From Ascochyta rabiei (taxonomy: Eukaryota > Ascomycota > Dothideomycetes > Pleosporales > Didymellaceae): a stretch of DNA of 64,000 bases. The notes below the pieces were generated by a model, which searched no databases, had not been told where the DNA came from, and was given only the letters and a program-made list of their open reading frames with translations. Within the stretch, counting starts at the first letter, position 1, and each line of letters begins with the position of its first letter. Below, piece by piece: positions 47,871 to 57,235 of the stretch. The position numbers and the translations under genes were made by a program. The stretch covers positions 372,001-436,000 of the forward strand of contig NC_082410.1 in the NCBI RefSeq assembly GCF_004011695.2. Direction: 5' to 3'.

Positions 47871-49115
47871 ATGGTATGCACGCTGCCGCCTCCTTGCTTG
47901 CGTGCTCCTTCTGCCTAGGCTAACACGCTGCAGTCGGCGCCCACAGACGCAAAGCCGTCGCCCCTCTTCTTCAACAGCGCGCGTGGCTCGCGCCAGTCGC
48001 CTTTCGGCCGCCCAGGCTCCATCAGACAAAGCTCTCCTTCCACCCCCCGTCCTTCGACGCCAACCTCGTCGCCGCTGAAGCCGACAGAGACGCCAGCCGC
48101 CTTGTCGCCCGTCCCTCTGCGCCAGGCCACAGCCAGCAACGGTTCGCAGAAGGCGCCACCCTGGCTGAAGACGGGCAATACGGCCAACGCGGGCGAGCCC
48201 CCCAGTTCGCCCTCACATCTCCGTTCGCCATCGCGAGAGCCGCTGTCACCTGGGCCCCAACTGCTATCGCCCGCCCGCGACCGAGTCGAACGGCCAGACT
48301 ACGCACGCAACATGTCCAGCTCCACAAACGCCACGGTCCGCCCACTCAGCACCGCATCTCTTGCCGCAAAGTTCCAAGGCGGCCGGGAGAGATCGAGCAC
48401 GCCGCCCCTCGTCTCCAGAGACAGCACGACCCCAGTCGTCGAGAAGGCCGTTCAAATGACGCTTGAAAAGCCGCTGGACAGGGCGATTGAGACGCCCATA
48501 TCGCCCTCCAAGCCCACGCTCGTCGACACAGAACCAAAACCAGCACAACGCGCGGCGCCCGCCCGGCCGCCCATGATCCGTCAAACCACAAACGATGCCC
48601 TCTCCAAACTCCCGCCTCCCCTGCTCCACAGCATGCGCGAATCCTTCAGCGTCATGGACCGCGACGACGACGGCCACGTCCACGCCGCAGACGTCGCAGA
48701 CATGCTCTCGCAGCTCGGCCTGTCCGCCACGCCCTCGACCCTCGCCAGCTACTTCAACGGCGCGCAGAGCATCAACCTCGCCACCTACCTCAACACCCTC
48801 TCCGACCTCCTCGGCGGCCTGTCTCGCCCAAGCGAGCTGAGTGCGGCCTTTGAAGCCTTTGACGACGGCGACGACGGTCAGATTGATCTCGCAGAGCTAA
48901 AGGACGCCCTGCTGCACACGGCCCCCGACGCGGGCGAGCACAGACTGACCGAGAGGGAGATTGACATGGTCGTTGAGGGCTTCAGCGGGAGGAGGGCGTT
49001 TGGCAAAGGGGGGAAAGGACTAGGGAGGGGGGAGGTGTTTCGATATCAGGAGTTCATGGCTAGCTTGACAGGCGGTGGAGGTGGAGAGAGTGGCGCTGTG
49101 CCAGCTCCGGCGTAG
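47871..49115 (+). CDS. Myosin II regulatory light chain (Rlc1-like EF-hand protein)
   Basis: Exon 1 is only the start codon (47871-47873). The intron is 47874-47933 (60 bp, GTATGC donor, GCTAACAC branch, CTGCAG acceptor). Exon 2 is 47934-49115, giving 394 residues. The long N-terminus is Ser/Pro/Thr-rich (SAPTDAKPSPLFFNSARGSR) and should be phosphorylated and disordered. The C-terminal part is a calmodulin-like light chain. EF-hand 1 is canonical (DRDDDGHVHAAD). The segment SINLATYLNTLSDL matches fission-yeast Rlc1 style, EF-hand 2 is partial (DDGDDGQIDLAE), and EVFRYQEFMASL closes the fold. Expected role: light chain of the cytokinetic ring myosin II. A one-codon exon is unusual but the splice signals are good. 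Confidence 0.82.
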
Positions 49116-49444
49116 ACTGGACGATTTCGTGTACCTGTGTAGATTCACGATTTCGTGTCGCATGCCCGCGTGCATTGCGAAGCGTGCGAGATATCTAATG
49201 AAGCCTCGGCCAAGTAGCTTCCCACCTTGCGCTGTGGTCGCGCTGTGGTCGCGCTGTGTCGTCAGAGACTCAGAGTGTGGCTGAAGGGCAGCTGCGACGG
49301 ACCGGCCAATCACCGACGGCTTGCGCGGTCCACGGCCCACGCTCCACGGCCCACGCTCCACGGCCCACGCTCCACGCAAGCTGTCCTCTGGCATCACACG
49401 CAAGAGCTCCGCATTCACTCTTTTGCCTTTTGCATACGTCAACC
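49116..49444. promoter_or_regulatory. Upstream region of the Swp1 gene
   Basis: This holds a 15 bp tandem repeat, CACGGCCCACGCTCC, in three copies at about 49,330-49,376, and a short TGTGGTCGCGC duplication near 49,232-49,256. No TATA box is evident. Confidence 0.5.
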
Positions 49445-50431
49445 ATGAAGCTCTCTCTCGGTCTCGTATCTTCGCTCCTGCTTTCGGGCGCCTCCATTGC
49501 ATCTGCTGCTGCTTGGAGCTTCGAGGATGCCACGGTTTCCATTGCCAGCAAAGGTGCTGGCGTCGGAGCTGCTTCCAAGAACGCGTGAGTGCGCCTGCAT
49601 GGACAAACGACTCGCAGTTGCAATTCTAACTCGTCACAGGCTCGGCGCCACCAAGCCTCTCGCAAAGGCGGTATCGCTGGGCGCGACCGACTTGTTGAAG
49701 CTCGACCTCACCACAGTCGATGGAAAGACTGCGAAGCGACCGCACCAGGCCTTCCTCACCTTGACAGACCCCGCCACGGGGCTGGAGGCGTCCTTCGTGC
49801 TCAATGTCAAGGACAGCGGCAAGGCCAAGCTCTTTCTGGTAGGTGCTTCCTTCCATTGCTTCCATTGCTTCCATTGCACCTGGCCGTACTGACCACCCCA
49901 AAGTCACACAAGGACCTACCCCACCAATTCCTCACCTCCACCAAGCCAATTCCCGCCTCGATCGTCGTCGGCGCATTCGGCTCGTCCGCGCCCTACAAGC
50001 AAAAGGTCTTTGACTTGGCTGTCACCCGCGATGCCAACGTACCTCTCGCCATCCCCGAGCCACCGCTCCGCTACGCCGCCGAGCCCGAGATCCACCACGT
50101 CTTCCGCGACGACCCCAAATCGCCTCCCAAGATCATCACCATCTTCTTCGCTGCTGCCGTTGCTGCTGCCCTTCCCTTCTTGCTCGGTCTCTGGGCCACC
50201 CTGGGTGCCAACGTCAGTCACCTAAACAAGGCGCTCGGCGCAGCCCCTGTCTCGCACGCCCTCTTCTACGGCTCTATCATCGCTATGGAGGGCGTTTTCT
50301 TCCTCTACTACACGAGCTGGAACCTCTTCCAGACCCTGCCTGCCGCTGGTCTTGTCGGCGTGGTGGCCTTCTTGAGCGGCAGCCGGGCGCTGTCCGAGGT
50401 CCAGGAGCGCCGTTTGGCCGGTCTGAGATGA
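49445..50431 (+). CDS. Oligosaccharyltransferase subunit, Swp1/ribophorin II family
   Basis: Exons are 49445-49584, 49640-49838 and 49904-50431, with introns of 55 bp (GTGAGT) and 65 bp (GTAGGT), giving 288 residues, close to yeast Swp1 (286). A signal peptide (MKLSLGLVSSLLLSGASIASA) is followed by a luminal beta-rich domain (KPLAKAVSLGATDLLKLDL, then GAFGSSAPYKQKVFDLAV). After FRDDPKSPPKIIT come three hydrophobic helices. This is the architecture of the ribophorin II subunit in the ER-membrane OST complex for N-glycosylation. Intron 2 contains a short TTCCATTGC triplication. The gene is essential in yeast. Confidence 0.93.
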
Positions 50432-50847
50432 TCGGCGAAGCCGACGTAAGACGACACATTTACGTTGTACGCACCTCCAATGAGCGATTTTGCACGGCCG
50501 AAAAGGAGCGTAGGCCTGCAAGACTCTTCAAAACTCGAGGCAGTCACGGTGGCCACGTCACAGGTAGGGGAACACGAACAAAATGTAGAAAATTACGCTC
50601 CTCCGGCACACGCATATGCTGGGGTGTGGTATGTAGACAGCATCAATGCAGCGTAGATTGTACGACTCTTGGCTCCGCCAACGTCAGTAAGCGTGCAAGC
50701 ACTGCGCAACGAGACCATGTTTACTTTGATATTACGACGTTGCGTTGACCCTGGTTCACAATCACTCACAGCGAGCGGGCCAGCAGCACATTCAAGATTG
50801 GCAAGTGTAGAAGCAACGTAGAATTTCTCTTTAGTCTACCGTTTACT
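50432..50847. other. Convergent 3' region between Swp1 and the hydrolase gene
   Basis: The 416 bp have no gene, repeat or clear signal. It is also the left edge of the proposed catabolic cluster. Confidence 0.4.
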
Positions 50848-52071
50848 CTACAGTTGTCTTGCAGGTTTCACAACACCAACACATGCACCAAACCCGACGC
50901 CTGCACTTCCGTCACCAATGATGGCTTCGTATGTCACTTCGTCTCCGTCGGCCAGAAACCGCAGCTCACCCCCATCGCTCAGCTTACTGGCCTTCTTGCC
51001 ATTCTTTGTCAGCTCGAGCAAACACCCATGCTCGTGCTCCTTCTCCCCACTTACGGTTCCACTCGCAATCAAATCACCAGTCCGCAGCCCGCATCCTCCG
51101 ATGGTGTGGTGCGCGAGCATATGCCTGAAGGTCCAATACATAGTCTCGAAGCCGACCGTACACGTTGTCGTGCTTGCGCCGTTTCGTCTGATCGACCCAG
51201 TCAGGTTGATGTCGTAGTTTACACTCTTTGGGTCGTCCATGAACGGCGCAACAGCTCCCATCCTTTCCGGCGCAGGGACCTCGTGCGCCTTCAGAGCCTC
51301 GAGCGTGATGACCCATGGCGAGATGGAAGTTCCAAAGTTCTTCCCGTTGAACGGTCCCAGCGGATTCATCTCCAGTCCTTGAATGTCTCGCGCAGACCAG
51401 TCATTGACCAGCACGAAGCCAAAGATGTGTGCATCCGCGTCTCTTGCGTTGAGATACGTCCCCGGCTCGACCGGCCTACCTATGATTGCACCAATCTCGA
51501 GCTCATAGTCCAACGCTCGGGACGCGCCAAAGATGACATTCTTCTCCGCTGCCGCATAGTCCTCGATATATTGGCCCAAAGGCCGCGTGATTGACGTCCC
51601 GCTCACAGCAATCGAAGAACAACGCCCAGCGTACCCAACGGGATATTTGTGGAATGCTGGCGGGAACGAGCGTACGCCCGTAATCGCTTCACCGGCATTG
51701 AGAACGTGGTTTGCGCTCGCGGAGTAGTCTGTGAAGTCGCCTATTGCAACCGGCAAATGCAGAGTGACGTCCTTGATATTCTCGGACGCCGATGTGTGCA
51801 AGTTGTTGTGGTGTGCATCTCGGATAGCCGCACGGACGGCGCTGTGGATATCTGTGGATTGTGATGCGAATGCATTCAATGTGGTTTGGGAGAACAAGGA
51901 CGCTAGATCTGCGACGATTGACTTGAAGGAATCGTGCTTTGTGAGTTCGCCAAGAAATATCACATCGTCGCCAATTCTCGTCGCGGCTTGCGGTTGCGAT
52001 CTCTTAGATGAGCTTGCGATGCCATATGGGATGTTGTTGATGCCGAAGTGGGAGGCGTATGCGTCAGCCAT
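50848..52071 (-). CDS. Fumarylacetoacetase-family hydrolase
   Basis: A single exon of 407 residues from the ATG at 52071 (MADAYASHFGINNIPYG). FAH-family features are visible: DFTDYSASANHVLNAG (metal Asp and general-base His region), ALDYELEIGAIIG (metal Glu pair), LVNDWSARDIQ (metal Asp), and GPFNGKNFGTSISPWVI (active-site Lys region). The true enzyme splits fumarylacetoacetate in tyrosine breakdown, but filamentous fungi carry several paralogues acting on other 1,3-diketone ring-fission products. The neighbours (extradiol dioxygenase, flavin monooxygenase, no homogentisate dioxygenase or maleylacetoacetate isomerase) suggest a ring-fission product of another aromatic as substrate. It is divergent from the cupin gene with a shared 609 bp promoter. 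Confidence 0.9.
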   Translation of the reverse strand: MADAYASHFGINNIPYGIASSSKRSQPQAATRIGDDVIFLGELTKHDSFKSIVADLASLFSQTTLNAFASQSTDIHSAVRAAIRDAHHNNLHTSASENIKDVTLHLPVAIGDFTDYSASANHVLNAGEAITGVRSFPPAFHKYPVGYAGRCSSIAVSGTSITRPLGQYIEDYAAAEKNVIFGASRALDYELEIGAIIGRPVEPGTYLNARDADAHIFGFVLVNDWSARDIQGLEMNPLGPFNGKNFGTSISPWVITLEALKAHEVPAPERMGAVAPFMDDPKSVNYDINLTGSIRRNGASTTTCTVGFETMYWTFRHMLAHHTIGGCGLRTGDLIASGTVSGEKEHEHGCLLELTKNGKKASKLSDGGELRFLADGDEVTYEAIIGDGSAGVGFGACVGVVKPARQL

Positions 52072-52224
52072 GATGATCTTGACCTGATGATTCCCAAACG
52101 GGGGTTGATTTCAAGGTTTGCAACAGACCAGCAAAAAGTCTGAGACAAGCTGGTCAACAGCTACCTTGATTATACTTGGTACAAATCACGTTCGCTGTGC
52201 ATGTGAGGTTGAGGGCGGGTGGTC

Positions 52225-52236
52225 CCTCCACATCGG
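52225..52236 (+). promoter_or_regulatory. Cluster motif, copy 1
   Basis: CCTCCACATCGG, 153 bp upstream of the hydrolase start codon (52071, minus strand). The reverse complement CCGATGTGGAGG combines a Zn2Cys6-type CCG triplet with a GGAG core of the sort bound by Adr1/Msn2-type C2H2 fingers. Binding is inferred, not shown. Confidence 0.55.
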
Positions 52237-52523
52237 GGCCCCACACGGCTACCCCAGAAAGCGGCCTCGGGGGAGCGGCACTTGCCATGCTCCGGCAGCA
52301 GAAGACGCGCCAGCGTTTGCGGTTCTGCTGCGAGGCGTTCAAGCTATAGTTATCGATTACAACCCTTCCGGAATGCCGCGGCTCAGAGCGCTGTTCTCCA
52401 CAGTGTGTTCAGTAAATCAAAGTCAATGCACATTGCGGAGCTCTAAAGCACCGAAACGCGGATACGCGGGCTCATGACCCTGCAGTGGTCGACGCAGGTA
52501 CACGTCGGCAAATATCAAAAGCC

Positions 52524-52535
52524 CCTCCACATCGG
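52524..52535 (+). promoter_or_regulatory. Cluster motif, copy 2
   Basis: CCTCCACATCGG, ending 145 bp before the cupin start codon at 52681. It is identical to the copies at 52225 and 60402 and in the same orientation. Confidence 0.55.
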
Positions 52536-52680
52536 GAAGCATCGTCAACTTGAGACTCGTTCTTCAATTCTTACCGACTGCGACTCTGCACTCTACAGCT
52601 TCTACATACCATTCAGTCCAGTCCACCAAATTGCCAGCTGAAAGACAGTCCTCTTCCCACACTCTCCACTACCAGAAATC

Positions 52681-53241
52681 ATGTCGTCCAGACCCGAGCT
52701 CGAGAACAAGCTTCCCAGCCTGAAGCGCTACATCACAACACACGATCCCACGACAAAGAAAGCTGTCTTCTCAGACGCCGCCGAAGAGACACTGAAGTGG
52801 GACAAGATTCCCAGCGCAGCCTTTGGTCTTCCCTACGTCACCAAGGGCCACCCCGTCAATCTAAACGATGACGCGGACATCAATGTCTACAAGCCATTCC
52901 TTGAAAACGCTCCTGGCCTCGTCACATCCGGAGGCACAGTTCTGCGCTTTGTCGATATGGAGCCTGGTGTGCTGTCACCCATGCACCGAACCGTCTCGCT
53001 CGACTACGGCGTAGTAATCGAGGGTGAGGTTGAGTTGGTGCTCGACTCTGGTGAAACTCGGATACTGAAGCGTGGAGATGTGGCCATCCAGAGGGGCACA
53101 ATGCACGCGTGGAGAAACCTGAGCAAGGACAGCTGGGCAAGGATGATGTATGTGTTGCAGGAAAGCAAGCCTATAGAAATCGCTGGAGAGACACTGAAGG
53201 AGGACTATGGATCTATGGCGGGCGTCCCTGCTTCTCATTAG
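52681..53241 (+). CDS. Single-domain cupin protein
   Basis: An uninterrupted frame of 186 residues. The C-terminal half is a cupin barrel: GVLSPMHRTVSLDYGVVIEG (about 96-115) and GDVAIQRGTMHAWRN (about 132-146). The first motif has only one of the two usual His (His102; the second position is Thr) and Asp108 where Glu is common; His142 is kept in motif 2. Metal binding may therefore be weak or altered. Relatives are small fungal cupins frequently found in metabolic clusters; most are uncharacterised and some act as isomerases or decarboxylases. It is much shorter than the bicupin gentisate dioxygenase. The gene shares its promoter with the FAH-family hydrolase. Confidence 0.88.
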   Translation: MSSRPELENKLPSLKRYITTHDPTTKKAVFSDAAEETLKWDKIPSAAFGLPYVTKGHPVNLNDDADINVYKPFLENAPGLVTSGGTVLRFVDMEPGVLSPMHRTVSLDYGVVIEGEVELVLDSGETRILKRGDVAIQRGTMHAWRNLSKDSWARMMYVLQESKPIEIAGETLKEDYGSMAGVPASH

Positions 53242-53674
53242 ACAGAAATGGATTACTTAAACAGGAACGAGATGCTAAAACGTACTCGGTGTCAAACTCG
53301 AGGATTTTAGTGTCTTGAACACTGTTTGATTGGTCATGCAATGGCTCTTTTCACTCTCGACTGTGTCATTATAACTGTCTCAGTAACAATTAGATAGTCT
53401 TTGAAAGCGTGTCGCAATTTCCTTTTGAAGGAAACCTGATTCACCCTGCTTTCCTTTCGGTCTTTGTTGTTCGTGCATCAGGTGGTGTGAGGCCTATGAC
53501 AGTTTAGGCTCGGTTTCATTCCCCCACCTCCCGATGGCGCACCGTGGTCCGGGACTAAAGGCCGCATCAGCATCCTCGGTACCCACCAGGGTCACATCCT
53601 CTCATATATGTAGAAATGCGCCAGCAGTGAGTTCTAACAGACACCAATCGATCATTATCAACGTCATTGGCACC
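53242..53674. promoter_or_regulatory. Upstream region of the CocE-type hydrolase gene
   Basis: A TCATATATG box lies at about 53,600-53,610, some 65 bp before the ATG. CCACCTCCCGATGG near 53,523 resembles the cluster motif only loosely. The frame of the hydrolase stays open upstream, but the ATG at 53675 with CACC context is the better start. Confidence 0.45.
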
Positions 53675-55575
53675 ATGTCTGAGCAGCTCGAGGTGAAGAA
53701 AGCGCACAAGGTTGACGAGACGTCGTTCCCTTATATCTTCGAAGAGAATGCCGAAGTTCCACTGAAGACAAGCTCAACAGGCATTGTTCGAGTCAATGTC
53801 TACAGGCCTAAAAGTACAAATGAGGGCACAAAGCTGCCTGTATTGGTGACTTATGGCCCATACGGAAAGGACATCCATTACAAAGAGTATGTACCTCCAG
53901 CACTAGGTGCATCACGCAGCTTCTAAGACTTCCAGCTTCCACGCCAAATCGTACTCTGAAGTAAACCCAGAGCATCACTCCGATCACTCAGCATGGGAGA
54001 CACCGGATCCTGGTTTCTGGACAAAGAACGACTATGTCATCGTGCGCGCTGACGAGCGCGGGCTCGGGCAATCGCCAGGCTTCCTCGACACCATGTCCCG
54101 TGGAACAAGCGAGTGCTTCTTTGATGTGGTGGAGTGGGCTGCTGAGCAACCTTGGTCCTCCGGGAAAGTCGGTCTGCTTGGTATAAGCTACTACGCTGGA
54201 TCGCAGTGGCGTGTGGCTGCCCGCAAGCCGAAGGGTTTGGCAGCTGTCATACCCTGGGAGGGTATGAGCGACTACTATCGCGACCGCTGTAGGCATGGCG
54301 GTATCTTGAGCAACAAGTTCATCGAATTCTGGTGGTATGTCAGATCTCAAGAGTTATTTACCAGCATAACGCTGACAATGTACTAGGAACCGTCAGGTCA
54401 TCACAAACCAATACGGACGACCGGGACGCGCGGCGCGCAATTGGGGTCCTGACACAGTGGATGGAGACTTGTCCGAAGAAGTTCGAGCAAAAAACCGACA
54501 GGACCAGACCATCGATACGAACGCGTCCAAATACCGCGACGAGATCTACTATGCAAGCAAGGAATACGACATGAGCGATATCGAAGTGCCACTGCTTTCC
54601 GTAGGAAACTGGGGTGGTATCTTGCTACACCTTCGGGGCAACATTGAAGGCTACACGCATGCCGGGTCCGAGTTCAAATACCTAAGAATGATCACCGGGC
54701 GCCACGACTTGCCTTTCTTCTATAAGGAGGAGGTCGAGATCCAACGCAGCTTCCTTGACGCTTTCCTCAAGGGAGACGATCGTGTCGGCTGGTCAGTGAA
54801 GGGCAAGCTTCCGCCAGTTGATATAGTGCTCAGGAAGGGTGATGTTGGTTTTGACAATGCAGAAGCCGAAAAGGTCTACACGAGACGGACGGAAAACGAG
54901 TGGCCGATTGCACGCACACGCTACACCAAATTCTACCTCACACCGTCACAGTCACTGACGCAGGTTCAACCAATTACCAATCGCCCACAGAAACTTTCCT
55001 ACGAGGCTTTGGGCACACTGGACAACCCTAAGCTTCTCCAGTTTACCACTGCTCCTTTCGAAGAGGAAACAGAGATTACCGGCCACATCGTGGCACATCT
55101 CAACGCGTCTCTCTCACCACACGCTACTGGTGCCACACCGTCTGACATCGACCTGTTCGTCACGCTCCGCTACATCTCGCCCGAGGGCAAGGAGGTACAC
55201 TACACAGGCACAGCTGGCGATCCGATTCCTCTAGCCAAGGGCTGGCTGCGCGTCAGCCTGCGCAAGACGAACCCCGACCACCCCAAGCACCGCGAGTACT
55301 TGCCCTGGAGAGACTACTTCAGCACCGACGTCCAACCCGTTATTCCTGGAGATGTTTACGCAGTCGACGTTGAAGTATGGCCAACGAACGTCATCGTTGA
55401 GAAGGGTGGGAAGATTGTGTTCGAGGTCAGCAGCGGAGACACACAGGGAAGCGGTATCTTCCAGCACAATCATCCTGAGGACAGGAGCGAGAAGGTTTTT
55501 GGAGGACTGAATCATCTGCACTTCAGTGATAAGTTTTTGAATTATGTTACGCTACCTATTGTACCGCCGAAATAG
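53675..55575 (+). CDS. CocE/NonD-type alpha/beta hydrolase (peptidase S15 family)
   Basis: Exons are 53675-53886, 53936-54334 and 54387-55575, with introns of 49 bp (GTATGT ... TTCCAG) and 52 bp (GTATGT ... ACTAG), giving 599 residues. The hydrolase core includes LPVLVTYGPYGKDIHYKD, the ADERGLGQSPG strand-loop, and the nucleophile motif GISYYAG (Ser near 155). The C-terminal jelly-roll domain typical of X-Pro dipeptidyl peptidase/CocE enzymes begins around 360 (YEALGTLDNPKLLQFTT). Bacterial relatives hydrolyse cocaine ester or acyl-proline. Fungal members are uncharacterised and often sit in catabolic or detoxification clusters. It probably cleaves an ester or amide intermediate of the pathway. 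The adjacent dioxygenase gene is convergent. Confidence 0.9.
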
Positions 55576-55929
55576 TTACAGCAATGTACAAGTCATGGCA
55601 GATCGTGATTCAATGTCCATCACAATTTGTGATATCTAAAATTCATATGATAATACCTTGATCGAATTTGGATTGGAGAAGCTATATCGTGCTGGTAGTC
55701 TGCTCTGGTGGGTTTCGAGTCGATCCCCGAATCTAGAGAAAGATCAATTACGGAGAGATCTCCAATGTCAACCAAACATTCTCTAACGAACCGTTTGTTA
55801 CTACAGTGGTGTGCCGCATGTTGGCTAAACATTATTTCAGGTAATTGGAAAGTATCATTGGAGGTTCTAGATTGAGTATCATGGATGGGGCAACGCCCTA
55901 GAACAGCAAGAAACAAGAGAACAACTAAA
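55576..55929. other. Convergent 3' region
   Basis: The 354 bp are moderately AT-rich with no gene or repeat. A small minus-strand frame (55,955-55,620) has no coding features. Confidence 0.4.
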
Positions 55930-56802
55930 TCAAGCCTTCTGCGACCACCTTCCAAACGTAAACTGACTGTTACACATATTCACCAGCTCCCAGTCCTCAG
56001 CACCCAGCACGCACTCTTCTCCGCTTCTCGGTGAGGCATCTAGGACACCCGCGACAAAGCAGGCTGCCATGTAATGATCGTCCGTCGCATGCGCGTCCCT
56101 ATACATAGGATGCTTCATCAACCTCGTAATGGCCCTTGTAACAGTACCCTTTGGCACACCTTTCCTGCAGCTCCTGACAAACACATCTTCAACGCTCTGT
56201 CGAAACTCCAGCATGGGTGCCTCCGGCGGGTACGGTTGAGCAAAGTTGTCGGAGTACCGGATCATCTGGCCCCAGTGGTTACGGTAAAGATTGTGTACCG
56301 CTCCGCCAGTGCCGATGATGAGGTACCCTTCCTCGCGAAAGGGAGCGAGGATGCTTCCAATGCGTGCGTGTAGGTGAGGATCAAAGCGGCCGTTCATGCT
56401 GATCAACGTTGTTGGCGGGCACTTTGCAGGGAACATGCGGATCAAAATGAGGTATGTGTCGTGAATCCAGTCGAACTTGTCGTTAGGTCGTGCATCGATG
56501 CCCTTCTCTCGTAACGCAGCAATGCACTTCTTTCCGGTGGCGAGGTCGGGGTTGAGCTCGTAGTCGACATATTTCTTGGGGTGAACATAGGCGACCGGTG
56601 ACTTGTCGGGCTTTGGGTTCATTGCAACGTCGATGCGGTTCACACCCCGCGCATCCCAGTGCGCGCCCATCATGATGATGCCTTTGATGCCGTGGCGCAG
56701 AGCTTCGTCTCCACAGGCTTTCCAGTAGTCTGCTGAGCGCGACTCTTCGCCTAGCATCATGGTCGAGCCGTGGGAAAAGAAATGAACTGGTGGGACAGCC
56801 AT
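55930..56802 (-). CDS. LigB/DODA-type extradiol ring-cleavage dioxygenase
   Basis: A single exon of 290 residues, ATG at 56802 with a clean upstream break. The class III extradiol dioxygenase superfamily (LigB; includes 4,5-DOPA dioxygenase) is indicated by VHFFSHGSTMM (His11), IIMMGAHWDARG (His48), FDWIHDTY (His114), YLIIGTGGAVHNL (His170) and the C-terminal ATDDHYMA. These are plausible iron ligands and acid/base residues. Length is normal for DODA enzymes (about 260-300). Such enzymes open catecholic rings by meta cleavage using Fe(II) or Zn(II). Fungi mostly use intradiol enzymes, so the presence next to a monooxygenase and an FAH-family hydrolase is notable. Substrate unknown. Confidence 0.88.
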   Translation of the reverse strand: MAVPPVHFFSHGSTMMLGEESRSADYWKACGDEALRHGIKGIIMMGAHWDARGVNRIDVAMNPKPDKSPVAYVHPKKYVDYELNPDLATGKKCIAALREKGIDARPNDKFDWIHDTYLILIRMFPAKCPPTTLISMNGRFDPHLHARIGSILAPFREEGYLIIGTGGAVHNLYRNHWGQMIRYSDNFAQPYPPEAPMLEFRQSVEDVFVRSCRKGVPKGTVTRAITRLMKHPMYRDAHATDDHYMAACFVAGVLDASPRSGEECVLGAEDWELVNMCNSQFTFGRWSQKA

Positions 56803-57235
56803 GGTGAGAGGTTTACTATCGTTCGATTTCTCGAAATTTTGGTGTGGGAAGACTCCGGGTCAAGTAGCGATGATGACAGAGAAGTCTGAGTTAATATCGG
56901 AGGAAACGCGTTATTCTGCAGACAAAGGACTGGGTTCCCGCCAAACAGGAAGCGCAAGCTGTCAACGGATCTGCCGGATGTGTTGTTTATGTCCGCCGGA
57001 TCCAGGACGAAAAGAGGAACCGAACTTGCACATAGGCTCGGTGTTCGGTCTCACTTTTAGGAAGTTGAGGATGTCGAGCTGCGGAATGTGGGGAAGCCAA
57101 TCTCGGGAGGCTGAGGCGCAGCACCCCAGAGCCCCTAGTTCTCCGCATTTGACAGTTCACAACCGTCGCAATCCCCCACACTCTTTCCCTCCTCCACCTT
57201 GCACTCCGAGGCCATTATCGTTCGATCCATTTGCA
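56803..57235. promoter_or_regulatory. Divergent promoter of dioxygenase and regulator genes
   Basis: No exact CCTCCACATCGG copy is present. Loose relatives are CCGGATGTGTTG near 56,977 and CGGAATGTGGGGA near 57,082. A GTCCGCCGGATCC segment near 56,990 carries CGG/CCG triplets. The region just before 57236 is CT-rich. Confidence 0.4.

Larger units (their letters stand above)
52072..52680. promoter_or_regulatory. Divergent promoter of the hydrolase and cupin genes
   Basis: This contains two exact copies of CCTCCACATCGG (listed separately), one about 150 bp from each start codon. Other CGG/CCG triplets cluster at 52,255-52,310 (GCGGCCTCGGGGGAGCGGC). The leader before the cupin ATG is CT/CA-rich. 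Confidence 0.6.

Noticed and set aside
50848..52071. Standard tyrosine/homogentisate degradation gene
   Set aside because: No homogentisate dioxygenase, maleylacetoacetate isomerase or HPPD gene is adjacent; the neighbours point to another substrate, although the enzyme family is the same.
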